This document shows positions 1 to 7,945 of a DNA stretch of 64,000 nt, one piece after another. The notes beneath the pieces are model-generated. The model was not told the origin of the DNA and made no database searches. It saw only the letters and a program-made list of their open reading frames with translations. Every line of letters starts with the position of its first letter. The first letter of the stretch is position 1. The position numbers and the translations under genes are program-made. The stretch lies in assembly GCF_015070375.1 (NCBI RefSeq), contig NZ_JADCLL010000002.1, positions 62,001 through 126,000 of the forward strand, read 5' to 3'. Origin of the DNA: Nocardioides kribbensis (lineage in GTDB: Bacteria > Actinomycetota > Actinomycetes > Propionibacteriales > Nocardioidaceae).

Positions 1-1022
1 ACGATGCCGACCGGGTGGCCCCACACGTGGGCGAAGCCGCACACGAGGGTCTCGCCGTAGAGCTGCTTGAACTCCTGGAAGCGGCTGCCGTCGACGACGC
101 GGCGGATCACCTCGCGCACGTCGTAGGGCGTGCGGACCTCCGCGGGCACGACGTCGAGCAGGCCGGCGGGGTCCTCCAGCGGCTCCTCCACCGGGCGCAC
201 CTCCCACGGCGGCGGCGGGGTCGGTCGCAGCGTGTCGACGATGCCGCGCACCACCGCGAGGGCGTGGTCGTCGTCGTCGGCGAGGTGGTCGACGACCCCG
301 GACGTGCGGGCGTGGACGTCGCCGCCGCCGAGCTCCTCGGCCGTGACGACCTCGCCGGTCGCGGCCTTCACCAGCGGCGGGCCGCCGAGGAAGATCGTGC
401 CCTGCTCGCGCACGATGACGCTCTCGTCGGCCATCGCCGGCACGTAGGCGCCGCCGGCGGTGCAGGAGCCCATGACGCTGGCGATCTGCGGGATGCCCCG
501 CGCCGACATCGTGGCCTGGTTGAAGAAGATCCGCCCGAAGTGCTCGCGGTCGGGGAAGACGTCGTCCTGCATCGGCAGGAAGGCCCCGCCGGAGTCGACG
601 AGGTAGACGCAGGGCAGGTGGTTCTCCGCCGCGACCTGCTGGGCGCGCAGGTGCTTCTTGACCGTGAGCGGGTAGTAGGTGCCGCCCTTGACCGTGGCGT
701 CGTTGGCCACCACCACGCACAGCCGGCCGCTGACCTGGCCGACCCCGGTGACGATGCCGGCGCTGGGCACGGCGTCGACCGGGGCCCCGACCGCGGCGTC
801 GGCCCCGGGTCCGGCCTGGCCCGGGGTGCCGTACATGCCCGTGGCGGCGAGGGGGCTCAGCTCGAGGAAGGGGCTGCCGGGGTCGAGCAGCCGGTCGACC
901 CGGTCGCGCACCAGCAGCTTGCCGCGGTCGGTGTGCTTGGCCCGCGCGGCCTCGGTGCCGCCGCGCCGCGCCGCGGCCAGCCGCTCGTGCAGGTCGGCGG
1001 TGAGCTCCCTGAGGTCTGTCAC
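1..1022 (-). CDS. Acyl-CoA carboxylase carboxyltransferase (beta) subunit, C-terminus beyond window
   Basis: Biotin-dependent carboxyltransferase of the methylcrotonyl/propionyl-CoA carboxylase beta family, which moves carboxyl from biotin to an acyl-CoA in the cytoplasm. About 340 residues are visible; the rest lies before base 1. Seen in the translation: [16 protein letters not shown] near the N-terminus, [11 protein letters not shown], and the oxyanion-type loop [14 protein letters not shown], all typical of carboxyltransferase domains. The GTG start at 1022 is chosen because a TAACCT hexamer (minus strand, 1029-1034) lies exactly 6 bases before it, which implies a leaderless mRNA. A TetR gene is divergent, with matching operators. 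The closest fit is a leucine/isovalerate (methylcrotonyl-CoA) enzyme, but substrate cannot be fixed from this fragment. Confidence 0.9.
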   Translation of the reverse strand, partial: MTDLRELTADLHERLAAARRGGTEAARAKHTDRGKLLVRDRVDRLLDPGSPFLELSPLAATGMYGTPGQAGPGADAAVGAPVDAVPSAGIVTGVGQVSGRLCVVVANDATVKGGTYYPLTVKKHLRAQQVAAENHLPCVYLVDSGGAFLPMQDDVFPDREHFGRIFFNQATMSARGIPQIASVMGSCTAGGAYVPAMADESVIVREQGTIFLGGPPLVKAATGEVVTAEELGGGDVHARTSGVVDHLADDDDHALAVVRGIVDTLRPTPPPPWEVRPVEEPLEDPAGLLDVVPAEVRTPYDVREVIRRVVDGSRFQEFKQLYGETLVCGFAHVWGHPVGI

Positions 1023-1030
1023 GCGCCCAG

Positions 1031-1046
1031 GTTAGCGATCGTTAAC
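1031..1046. promoter_or_regulatory. Operator copy 1 overlapping the carboxylase -10
   Basis: GTTAGCGATCGTTAAC is a near-perfect 16-bp palindrome (7 of 8 pairs). It overlaps the TAACCT -10 (minus strand, 1029-1034) of the carboxyltransferase gene. A second copy at 1119-1134 matches it at 14 of 16 positions in the other orientation. The obvious candidate ligand is the divergent TetR protein; this is inference. Confidence 0.7.
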
Positions 1047-1118
1047 CGCAGCGTCCACGGGGTGCCCCCGGCGACCCGTCCGGGGCGGCCGGGGTCTGGA
1101 ACGTCGCCCGGTGCGCCG

Positions 1119-1134
1119 GTGAACGAGCGCTAAC
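1119..1134. promoter_or_regulatory. Operator copy 2 overlapping the TetR -10
   Basis: GTGAACGAGCGCTAAC matches the reverse complement of copy 1 at 14 of 16 positions and overlaps the plus-strand -10 TAACCT (1131-1136). That -10 sits 6 bases before the GTG at 1143, mirroring the arrangement at the divergent gene. Coordinated repression of both genes by the TetR product is the simple reading. Confidence 0.68.
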
Positions 1135-1142
1135 CTGTGCCG

Positions 1143-1718
1143 GTGACGACCGAGCAGGACGCCCCGCCCAGCCGGCGGCAGCAGATCCTCGACACGGCGG
1201 CCGAGCTCTTCGCCCAGCGCGGCTTCCACGGTGTCTCGGTCGCCGACCTCGGCGCGGCGTGCGGCATCTCGGGCCCGGCGCTCTACAAGCACTTCGCCAG
1301 CAAGGACGCCGTGCTGGCCGAGATGCTGGTCTCGATCAGCGAGCAGCTGCTGGCCGTCGGGCGCGAGCGGGCCGCGGCGACCGACTCGCCGGCGGCCGCG
1401 CTCGAGGCCCTCGTCGGCTGGCACGTCGACTTCGCGCTGCGCCACCGGGCGCTCATCGTGGTGCAGGACCGCGACTGGGAGTCCTTGCCCCCCGCCGCGC
1501 GCGAGCAGGTGAGGCTGCTGCAGCGGCAGTACGTCGAGGTCTGGGCCGAGCAGCTGCGGCTGCTGCACCCCGACCTCGGGCTCGGCGCCGCCCGCGCGAC
1601 CGCCCACGCGGCCTTCGGGCTGATCAACTCCACGCCCCACAGCGGCCTGCTCGACGACGCCGCCATGCGCGACCTGCTGCGCGCCATGGCCGTCCGCGCC
1701 CTGCGCGCCGACGCCTGA
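1143..1718 (+). CDS. TetR/AcrR-family transcriptional regulator
   Basis: A 191-residue DNA-binding repressor. The N-terminal helix-turn-helix shows the classic pattern ILDTAAELFAQRGFHGVSV, then GISGPALYKHFASKDAVLAEM. The rest is an alpha-helical ligand domain rich in Leu, Ala and His. An in-frame GTG lies at 1137, but the GTG at 1143 is preferred because TAACCT ends exactly 6 bases before it, as at the divergent carboxyltransferase gene. The pairing suggests control of acyl-CoA (leucine or odd-chain) catabolism with an acyl-CoA ligand; that is inference. It converges on the MFS gene downstream. Confidence 0.9.
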   Translation: MTTEQDAPPSRRQQILDTAAELFAQRGFHGVSVADLGAACGISGPALYKHFASKDAVLAEMLVSISEQLLAVGRERAAATDSPAAALEALVGWHVDFALRHRALIVVQDRDWESLPPAAREQVRLLQRQYVEVWAEQLRLLHPDLGLGAARATAHAAFGLINSTPHSGLLDDAAMRDLLRAMAVRALRADA

Positions 1719-1752
1719 CCCGGGCCGGGCGACCGCGCGCGGGGCCGCGGGG

Positions 1753-3003
1753 TCAGGCGACGGGGCTGACCGCGGGCTCGGGCGTGGCGACGGGGTCGGC
1801 GACCCGCTCGATGCGGCGCAGCGCCGGCTGGGCGACGAGGGCGAGCACGACCGCGAGGCCGGCCCCGGTCACCGAGACCGCGAAGGCCGCGGTGTGACCC
1901 GAGGCGTCGGCCAGGCGCCCGGCCGTGCTGGAGCCCAGGGCGTAGCCGATGCCGGTGGCGCCGGCCATCAGCGTCATCGCGGCGCCGACGCGGGCGCGCG
2001 GGGCGACCCGCTCGGCGAGGGTGAAGGTGGTGATCATGTAGGGCGCGATCACCGTGCCGAGCACCATGACGACGGCGACCAGCGGACCGAGGCCGTCGAC
2101 CAGCAGCAGCGGCGCGGACAGCACGAGCATGCCGACGGCGAAGGCCAGCAGCCGGCGGGCGGGGTGGAAGGAGTCGGGCAGCAGCACCATCGCGAGGCCG
2201 GCCAGCACCGAGCCGATGCCCAGCGTCGCGTGCACCAGGCCGGCCAGGCCGAGCTGGCCCTGGGCCTCGGCGAGCACCGACGTGCCGGTCTGCACCGACC
2301 CGAAGAGCACGCCCACCAGCAGCTGGGCCCCGAAGAGCGCCGCGAAGGTGCCGGTCACCAGGCGGCCGCGCGCGGCGCCGGCGTGGTCGGGGTCGACCAG
2401 ACGGGCCGTCGGGTGCAGGCCGAACCACGTGCCGAAGGCCAGCAGCAGCGCGGCGGCCACCACGACCGCGGTGCCGGGGCTGGCGATCGCGACGACGACG
2501 CCGAGCAGCGCCGGGCCCAGCACGTACGACGCCTCGTCGGCCGCGCCCTCGTAGGAGAACGCGGCGTCGACCAGCCGCGAGCGGGCCGCGCCGGTGCCGC
2601 GGGTGATCGGGCGCCAGCGCACGCGGGCCAGCGGGCCCACCTGCGGGATGAGCAGGCCGGCCGCGCCGGCCGCGGCGACGAGCACGCCGGTGGCGGCGCC
2701 CCGGTGGGCCAGTGCGACGAGCACGAGCAGGCCCGCCCCGCCGAGGAGCGACTGCACGACCACGACGGGGCGCTGGCCCAGGCGGTCGGCGAGCGCGCCG
2801 GCGACCGGCGAGCCGACCGCGTTGGCCACGGCGAGGCTGCCGGCGGCCAGGCCGCCCGCGGCGTAGGAGCCGGTGACGGAGGAGACGAGGAGCAGGGCGC
2901 CCATCTGGCTCATCGCGGCGGGCAGGCGGCCGACGAAGGCGACGACGACGTAGAGCGGGCCGGTGAGGCCGAGGAGACGGCGGTAGCTGACGAGGGGTGA
3001 CAC
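1753..3003 (-). CDS. MFS transporter
   Basis: A 416-residue major facilitator with about twelve hydrophobic segments beginning at GLTGPLYVVVAFVGRLP. The cytoplasmic loop 2-3 motif GALADRLGQRPVVV is visible near residue 75. Substrate is unknown; it resembles small actinobacterial exporters. The GTG at 3003 is chosen because the protein starts cleanly with SPLVSYRRLLG ahead of TM1. A longer in-frame ORF reaches an ATG at 3099, but that codon overlaps a probable -10 (TACGAT, 3098-3103, minus strand), so the 5-prime UTR would be about 90 bases. It converges on the TetR gene, and an inverted repeat covers its promoter. Confidence 0.88.
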   Translation of the reverse strand: MSPLVSYRRLLGLTGPLYVVVAFVGRLPAAMSQMGALLLVSSVTGSYAAGGLAAGSLAVANAVGSPVAGALADRLGQRPVVVVQSLLGGAGLLVLVALAHRGAATGVLVAAAGAAGLLIPQVGPLARVRWRPITRGTGAARSRLVDAAFSYEGAADEASYVLGPALLGVVVAIASPGTAVVVAAALLLAFGTWFGLHPTARLVDPDHAGAARGRLVTGTFAALFGAQLLVGVLFGSVQTGTSVLAEAQGQLGLAGLVHATLGIGSVLAGLAMVLLPDSFHPARRLLAFAVGMLVLSAPLLLVDGLGPLVAVVMVLGTVIAPYMITTFTLAERVAPRARVGAAMTLMAGATGIGYALGSSTAGRLADASGHTAAFAVSVTGAGLAVVLALVAQPALRRIERVADPVATPEPAVSPVA

Positions 3004-3099
3004 GGATCGATCTCGAATCTCGCTGGTGTCGGGGCACGACACGTCCGGCGCGCGTCGAACCCACCTCCGAGACGCGCAGGAACCCTCTGCTCCGACCAT

Positions 3100-3115
3100 C
3101 GTAGCGAGTGCTACG
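3100..3115. promoter_or_regulatory. Inverted repeat over the MFS promoter
   Basis: CGTAGC-GAGT-GCTACG is a perfect 6+6 inverted repeat whose left arm overlaps the likely minus-strand -10 (TACGAT, 3098-3103) of the MFS gene. It is placed as a repressor site. The cognate regulator is not evident: neighbouring TetR sites (1031, 1119) have a different sequence. Confidence 0.5.
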
Positions 3116-3162
3116 TCGCGCCGGGAAGTCCTCGTCCGCGCCGCGGCGCCGGGCCGGGTCGC

Positions 3163-3924
3163 TCAGAACAGACGGTCGAGCGCGGCCCCGGGGGCACCGT
3201 CGGCGCCCGGGTCGCCGGCGCCGCGCTCGAGCAGGTCGAGCAGCCGCGCGGCGCGCACGCTCGCGTCGAGCGCCAGGGTCAGGTCGTCGAGGTCCTCCCC
3301 CGCGCCGGCGGCGTCTCCCTGGCCGGGGTGGTCCCCGCGACCGGCCGGGCCGGGGTCCGCGCCGTGATCCCCGTGGTCGGCGTGCAGCCGCGCCAGCAGC
3401 TCCTCGCGGCCCAGTCCGCGCAGGTGCAGCAGCACGAAGGGGTCGGCCTCCAGCAGCCAGGTCAGCTGGTAGAGCACCGCGAGGGCGTGCGCGCAGGGGT
3501 CGGTCCGGGCGGGGCAGGTGCAGGTGGTGGCGAGCTCGCCGCCGTAGGGCAGCAGCTCGACGCCGGCCTCCTCGGCGTGCTCGACCAGGTCGTGGGGCAG
3601 GTCGCCGCCCAGCAGCGCGGCCACACGGCCCGAGGCGGCCGCCACCGCCTCCACCAGGGCCTCGGCGCCCGGCCGGTCGAGCACGGGGACCTCCCCGGAG
3701 ACCGTCCACAGGCCGTGGGCGTCCTCGACGGAGGCGAGGAAGGACCCGTCGTCGACGCTCACCTGACCCACCCGGCCGCCACGGGCCAGGCTGCGGCCGG
3801 CGGCCAGGTCGGCCTCGGCGTAGGCCGACTCCTCGACCGCGCGCACCCACGCCTTGCCCCACCACGTGCTCGCCCGGGTGCGCGAGCGGCGCGGGGCGAG
3901 CCGGGGGTGGAGCAGGGCGGTCAC
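3163..3924 (-). CDS. SWIM zinc-finger protein
   Basis: A 253-residue protein. The SWIM signature CxC-x6-CxH is visible as TCTCPARTDPCAHALAV near residues 130-147. N-terminal residues (RASTWWGKAWVRAVEESAY) match the family of SWIM proteins found with actinobacterial SNF2 helicases. The C-terminus is low-complexity Gly/Asp-rich, then helical (ASVRAARLLDLLERG). The GTG start at 3924 overlaps the helicase stop by 4 bases (GTGA), so the two are co-translated. Role is unknown; SWIM domains mediate DNA or protein contacts, so a partner of the helicase is likely. Confidence 0.85.
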   Translation of the reverse strand: MTALLHPRLAPRRSRTRASTWWGKAWVRAVEESAYAEADLAAGRSLARGGRVGQVSVDDGSFLASVEDAHGLWTVSGEVPVLDRPGAEALVEAVAAASGRVAALLGGDLPHDLVEHAEEAGVELLPYGGELATTCTCPARTDPCAHALAVLYQLTWLLEADPFVLLHLRGLGREELLARLHADHGDHGADPGPAGRGDHPGQGDAAGAGEDLDDLTLALDASVRAARLLDLLERGAGDPGADGAPGAALDRLF

Positions 3925-6821
3925 GGGAGGTCCGGCCCGCCGGACGAGGCGCCCCCGGCGACGTCGCGGCGCAGGGTCACGAGGTCGCGCAGCTCCTCGT
4001 TGCTCAGCTGCGTGAGCGCGGCCTCCCCGCCGCCGAGCACGGCATCGGCCAGCGCCCGCTTGCGCGCCAGCAGCTCGGCCACCTTCTCCTCGATCGTGCC
4101 GCGGGTGGTCATGCGGTGCACCTGCACCGGGCGGGTCTGACCGATGCGGTAGGCGCGGTCGGTGGCCTGCTCCTCGACCGCGGGGTTCCACCAGCGGTCG
4201 AGGTGGACGACGTGGTCGGCACGGGTGAGGTTGAGCCCCGTGCCCCCGGCCTTGAGCGAGAGCAGGAAGACCGGCGCGGGCTCGTCGGGCGCAGCGTCCT
4301 GGAAGCGCCGCACCATCGCCTCGCGCTCGCGCACAGGGGTGCCGCCGTGGAGGAACTGGTGGGCGATCCCCTGGGCCGACAGGTGCGACTCGACCAGCCG
4401 CGCCATCGCGACGTACTGCGTGAAGACCAGGGCGGCGCCGCCCTCGGCGAGCACCGTGGAGAGCAGCTCGTCGAGCAGGTCGATCTTCTCCGAGCGTCCC
4501 GCGACGCGGCCGCCCGACTGCTTGAGGAAGTGCGCGGGGTGGTTGCAGATCTGCTTGAGCCCGGTGAGCAGGGCCAGCACCAGGCCGCGCCGGGTCTCCT
4601 CGTCGGCCCGCTCGATGCGCTCCATCGTGTCGCGCACGAAGGCCTCGTAGAGCACGGTCTGCTCGCGGGTCAGCGAGAGCGGGTGGTCGGTCTCGGTCTT
4701 GGCCGGCAGCTCCGGGGCGATGCCGGGGTCGGACTTGCGCCGGCGCAGCAGGAAGGGCTCGACGAGGTCGGCGAACTGCCGGGCCTTGGTCGGCTCGAGG
4801 CCCGACTCGATGGGCGCGGCCCACACCTTGCGGAAGGCGTTGCGGCTGCCGAGCAGCCCCGGGGTGGCCCAGTCGAGGATCGCCCACAGCTCGGTGAGGT
4901 CGTTCTCGACCGGGGTGCCGGTGAGCGCGACCCGGGCGCGGCTCGGGATGCGGCGCAGGTGGCGGGCCGTGGCCGAGCGGGGGTTCTTGACGTGCTGGGC
5001 CTCGTCGGCGACCACGAGGTCCCAGGCCACACCGGCCAGCTGCTCGTAGGAGACCCGCATCGTGCCGTAGGTCGTCAGCACGAAGCCGGGGTCGCCGGTC
5101 AGGCCCGCCTCGAGGTCGTCGAGGGAGCGCTGGCCGCCGTGGAAGCGGCGCACCGGCACGCCGGGGGCGAAGCGCGCGATCTCCGCCTCCCAGTTGCCCA
5201 GCAGCGAGGTCGGGCAGACCACCAGGGTCGGGCCGGTGGCGCCCTCGTCGTGACGGTGCAGGTGCAGCGCGATGAGGGTGACGGTCTTGCCCAGGCCCAT
5301 GTCGTCGGCCAGGCACGCCCCCAGCCCCAGCGACGTCATCTCGGCCAGCCAGGTCAGGCCGTGGCGCTGGTAGTCGCGCAGGGTCGCGCGCAGGCCGGGG
5401 GGAGTCTCGACGGGCGCCCTGACCGCGGCCTGCGTGATCCGGTCGCGCATCTTCAGCAGGCTCGCCCCGACCACCACCTGCTCCAGGGCGGCGGGCTCGG
5501 CGTCGGCACGACGGCGCTCGACCACCCCGACGCCGGTCAGCGCCGTCGCGAGCGCCTCGACCGCCGAGAGCGAGCGCACCATCCGCTGGCGGGCCTTGCG
5601 GGCGACCGCGGGGTCGACGACGGTCCAGCCGCCCCGCAGCCGGAGCACCGGGGCCGCGGCGCCGGCCAGCTGCTCCATCTCCTCCTCGGTGAGCGGGTCG
5701 CCGTGCAGCGCGACCTGCCAGCGGAAGGCGAAGAGCTGGTCGGGGGCCAGGATGCTGTCCTGGAGGGCCTCCTCCCGCGGGCCGGGCGCGGCCCGGCCGG
5801 GTGGGGCGGGCCGCGCGTCGAGCACCGCCGTGGCGGTGAGGTCGCGGCCCAGCGAGCGCGGCCACAGCACGTCGACCCCGCGCTGCCCGAGCACGCCCAC
5901 GCCGACCTCGAGCAGGCTGACCAGCTCCTCGGCGTCGAGGGTGATCTCGTCGGGCACGCGCTGCTCGAGCAGCCGCTCGAGCACCGGCCAGGTGTCGGCG
6001 GCGGCGCGCAGCGCGACGAGGGCGTGGGTGCGGGCCCGGTCGCCGAACCCGTGGCCGCCGGGCTCGCCCGGGTCCTGCGTCCACAGCAGCGCCGCGTCGC
6101 AGACGTGGAGCGGGTTGCGCTCGTCGTGCACCTGGGGCACCAGCCGCACCGCACCGGCGACCAGCTCCTCCTCGTCGGCCTCCACCCGCAGCGACACCGT
6201 CACCAGCTGCGGGCGGTCGTCGGCCGGCTCCTCGCGGTGGGCCTCGATGCGCCGGCGCAGCCGGTCGGCGAAGGTCTCCCCCGACCCTGACCCCGACCCC
6301 GAGCCCGGCCCCGTACGCCGCGCAGCGCCCGCCGCCCGCCGCGCACCCGGCGCGTCCGCGCCGCCGGGCCGGGCCGCGTCGCGCCCGCCGGTGGGGGCGC
6401 CGCGAGGCATGGCGTCGCACACGGCGTCGAGCACCTGCCGCACGACGGCCTCCGCCTCCTGCTCGCTCAGGTCGTCGTGGTGGCGGGCCCGCGCCAGCAT
6501 CGCCACCCGGTCGGCGTCGGCGTCGTCGAGTGGTGCGGCGCGCCACGAGGCCGGGCCGGTCCCGCCGTCGGGGACACCGGCCCCGACCGCGGGCTCGAAC
6601 CGGCCCGCGGCCACCAGCCGCAGCCCCAGCAGCGCCGCGCCGGAGAGCAGGGCCACGCTCGGGTGGAGGTCGTCGCGCGTGTGGGCCCGGGTGAGCACCG
6701 GCAGCGCCGCCCGCATCGGCAGCGCGACCGTGCGTCGCTCGTCGACGAACTCCACCACGCTCTCGCGGGGCGGGTCGGCCGGCCGGAAGCAGGCCGTGCC
6801 GGTGACGGGGACGAAGCTCAA
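3921..6821 (-). CDS. SNF2/Rad54-family DEAD/DEAH helicase
   Basis: A 966-residue Swi2/Snf2 ATPase, a dsDNA translocase or remodeler. Residues 1-480 form a bacterial-specific N-terminal region with a Gly-Ser run (GPGSGSGSGSG) near residue 190. The ATPase lobe has Walker A DDMGLGKT near 505, DEAQH near 605 and TGTPVEND just after; the C-terminal lobe ends with motif VI QATDRAYRIGQ near 884. The start is inferred as TTG at 6821, because GAAGG lies 7 bases upstream and a TACGGT -10 lies about 45 bases upstream. An in-frame GTG at 6857 sits too close to that -10. It is coupled to the SWIM gene. Similar in layout to mycobacterial HelZ; a DNA repair role is inference. Confidence 0.92.
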   Translation of the reverse strand: MSFVPVTGTACFRPADPPRESVVEFVDERRTVALPMRAALPVLTRAHTRDDLHPSVALLSGAALLGLRLVAAGRFEPAVGAGVPDGGTGPASWRAAPLDDADADRVAMLARARHHDDLSEQEAEAVVRQVLDAVCDAMPRGAPTGGRDAARPGGADAPGARRAAGAARRTGPGSGSGSGSGETFADRLRRRIEAHREEPADDRPQLVTVSLRVEADEEELVAGAVRLVPQVHDERNPLHVCDAALLWTQDPGEPGGHGFGDRARTHALVALRAAADTWPVLERLLEQRVPDEITLDAEELVSLLEVGVGVLGQRGVDVLWPRSLGRDLTATAVLDARPAPPGRAAPGPREEALQDSILAPDQLFAFRWQVALHGDPLTEEEMEQLAGAAAPVLRLRGGWTVVDPAVARKARQRMVRSLSAVEALATALTGVGVVERRRADAEPAALEQVVVGASLLKMRDRITQAAVRAPVETPPGLRATLRDYQRHGLTWLAEMTSLGLGACLADDMGLGKTVTLIALHLHRHDEGATGPTLVVCPTSLLGNWEAEIARFAPGVPVRRFHGGQRSLDDLEAGLTGDPGFVLTTYGTMRVSYEQLAGVAWDLVVADEAQHVKNPRSATARHLRRIPSRARVALTGTPVENDLTELWAILDWATPGLLGSRNAFRKVWAAPIESGLEPTKARQFADLVEPFLLRRRKSDPGIAPELPAKTETDHPLSLTREQTVLYEAFVRDTMERIERADEETRRGLVLALLTGLKQICNHPAHFLKQSGGRVAGRSEKIDLLDELLSTVLAEGGAALVFTQYVAMARLVESHLSAQGIAHQFLHGGTPVREREAMVRRFQDAAPDEPAPVFLLSLKAGGTGLNLTRADHVVHLDRWWNPAVEEQATDRAYRIGQTRPVQVHRMTTRGTIEEKVAELLARKRALADAVLGGGEAALTQLSNEELRDLVTLRRDVAGGASSGGPDLP

Positions 6822-7004
6822 CGCAGCACCTTCGCAGCCGGGTCGGGGAGGGGACACCGACCGTAGCCGCCCCCGCCGACCACCCCCGCCGACCACTCCC
6901 GCCGACCAGCCCCGCCGACCGGCCTCCCCCGGCGCCGGTGGCCGCGCGCCGCGGCCCGCACCCCGGGCCGGGCCCGCCCGCCGCAGGGGCGCCTGGGCGC
7001 GCCG

Positions 7005-7010
7005 TAGGGT
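7005..7010 (+). promoter_or_regulatory. -10 of a leaderless GPx transcript
   Basis: TAGGGT followed by seven bases and the ATG at 7018, so transcription should begin at or next to the start codon. No Shine-Dalgarno sequence is present, consistent with a leaderless message. Confidence 0.6.
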
Positions 7011-7017
7011 CGGGCCC

Positions 7018-7506
7018 ATGAGCATCCTCGACGCCCCGATCGCCCGCCTCGACGGCACGCCGAGCACCCTGCGCGAGATCACCGGCGGCCGCCCGGCGCT
7101 GCTGGTCAACGTGGCCAGCCGCTGCGGCCTGACCCCGCAGTACGCCGGCCTCGAGCGGCTCCACGAGGAGGTCGCCCCCCAGGGCTTCACCGTGGTCGGC
7201 CTGCCGTGCAACCAGTTCGCCGGCCAGGAGCCCGGCTCGGCCGAGGAGATCGAGGAGTTCTGCTCCGCGACCTACGGCGTGACCTTCCCGATGACCGAGA
7301 AGGTCGAGGTCAACGGGGAGGGCCGCCACCCGGTCTACGCCGAGCTGGTCCGCACCCCCGACGAGCAGGGCGAGGCCGGCGACGTGTCGTGGAACTTCGA
7401 GAAGTTCCTCCTCGCCGCCGACGGCACCGTCGTCGCGCGCTTCGGACCCCGGGTGGAGCCCCACGACCCCCGCCTCGTCGACGCCGTGGCCGCCCTCGTC
7501 GGCTGA
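7018..7506 (+). CDS. Glutathione-peroxidase-family thiol peroxidase (copy 1)
   Basis: A 162-residue GPx-fold enzyme reducing H2O2 and organic peroxides. The peroxidatic Cys36 is in ASRCGLTPQ; the catalytic Gln (QEPG, residue 70) and the Trp-Asn pair (SWNFEKF) are present. Cys82 in EEFCSATYGV sits where thioredoxin-dependent GPx enzymes keep their resolving cysteine. Actinobacteria make mycothiol rather than glutathione, so thioredoxin is the likely reductant. The ATG at 7018 follows a TAGGGT -10 by 7 bases. A paralogue lies at 39050-39532. Confidence 0.93.
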   Translation: MSILDAPIARLDGTPSTLREITGGRPALLVNVASRCGLTPQYAGLERLHEEVAPQGFTVVGLPCNQFAGQEPGSAEEIEEFCSATYGVTFPMTEKVEVNGEGRHPVYAELVRTPDEQGEAGDVSWNFEKFLLAADGTVVARFGPRVEPHDPRLVDAVAALVG

Positions 7507-7945
7507 CCCGCCGGCGGCACCCGCCGCCACCGGCCGGCACCGGCCCCTCCCCGACCCGACCCCCGACCCGACTCCCGGACCCGTCCCCCGCCCTCCGGCG
7601 GGAGGCGGGTCCGCTGTCGTTCGCCGGTCCCCGGCCACGGATCGACCTCACCCCCACGGGTGGGCTCCGGGTAAAACCCGTGTGACGGGGCCGACGTAAC
7701 GCCGGGGCGTTCCAGCGTGCCTGCGCCGACAAGACCCCTCTCAGTGACGGCGCGCACGATCCGCCGACTTGAACGATCCAGACCCGCCTCGCCATGGTGG
7801 TCGTTGCCTCGCGGCTCATGCAGCCGCACCGGTCGACGGGCCTCACGCAGCGCCCACCGGCAGTCAGGACCCACGACCCCGTCGTGCGCCGTCCGACCCA
7901 TCTCACCAGTTCTGCGCATCAGCGCGTCCACCGAGAGGCTTCTCC
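7507..7945 (+). other. Intergenic region with a structured leader candidate
   Basis: 439 bases without a credible gene between GPx and the glycosyltransferase. A 7-bp stem CACGGGT (7655-7661) / ACCCGTG (7676-7682) encloses a competing smaller hairpin CGGGT-AAA-ACCCG (7668-7680), so the two are mutually exclusive. Neither is followed by a T-run. The downstream ATG has a clear ribosome site, so a long 5-prime leader for the glycosyltransferase operon is plausible. I could not match it to a known riboswitch. Confidence 0.35.

Noticed and set aside
7655..7682. A known riboswitch class ahead of the GT2 gene
   Set aside because: No conserved core of a known class could be matched by eye; only generic hairpins are visible.
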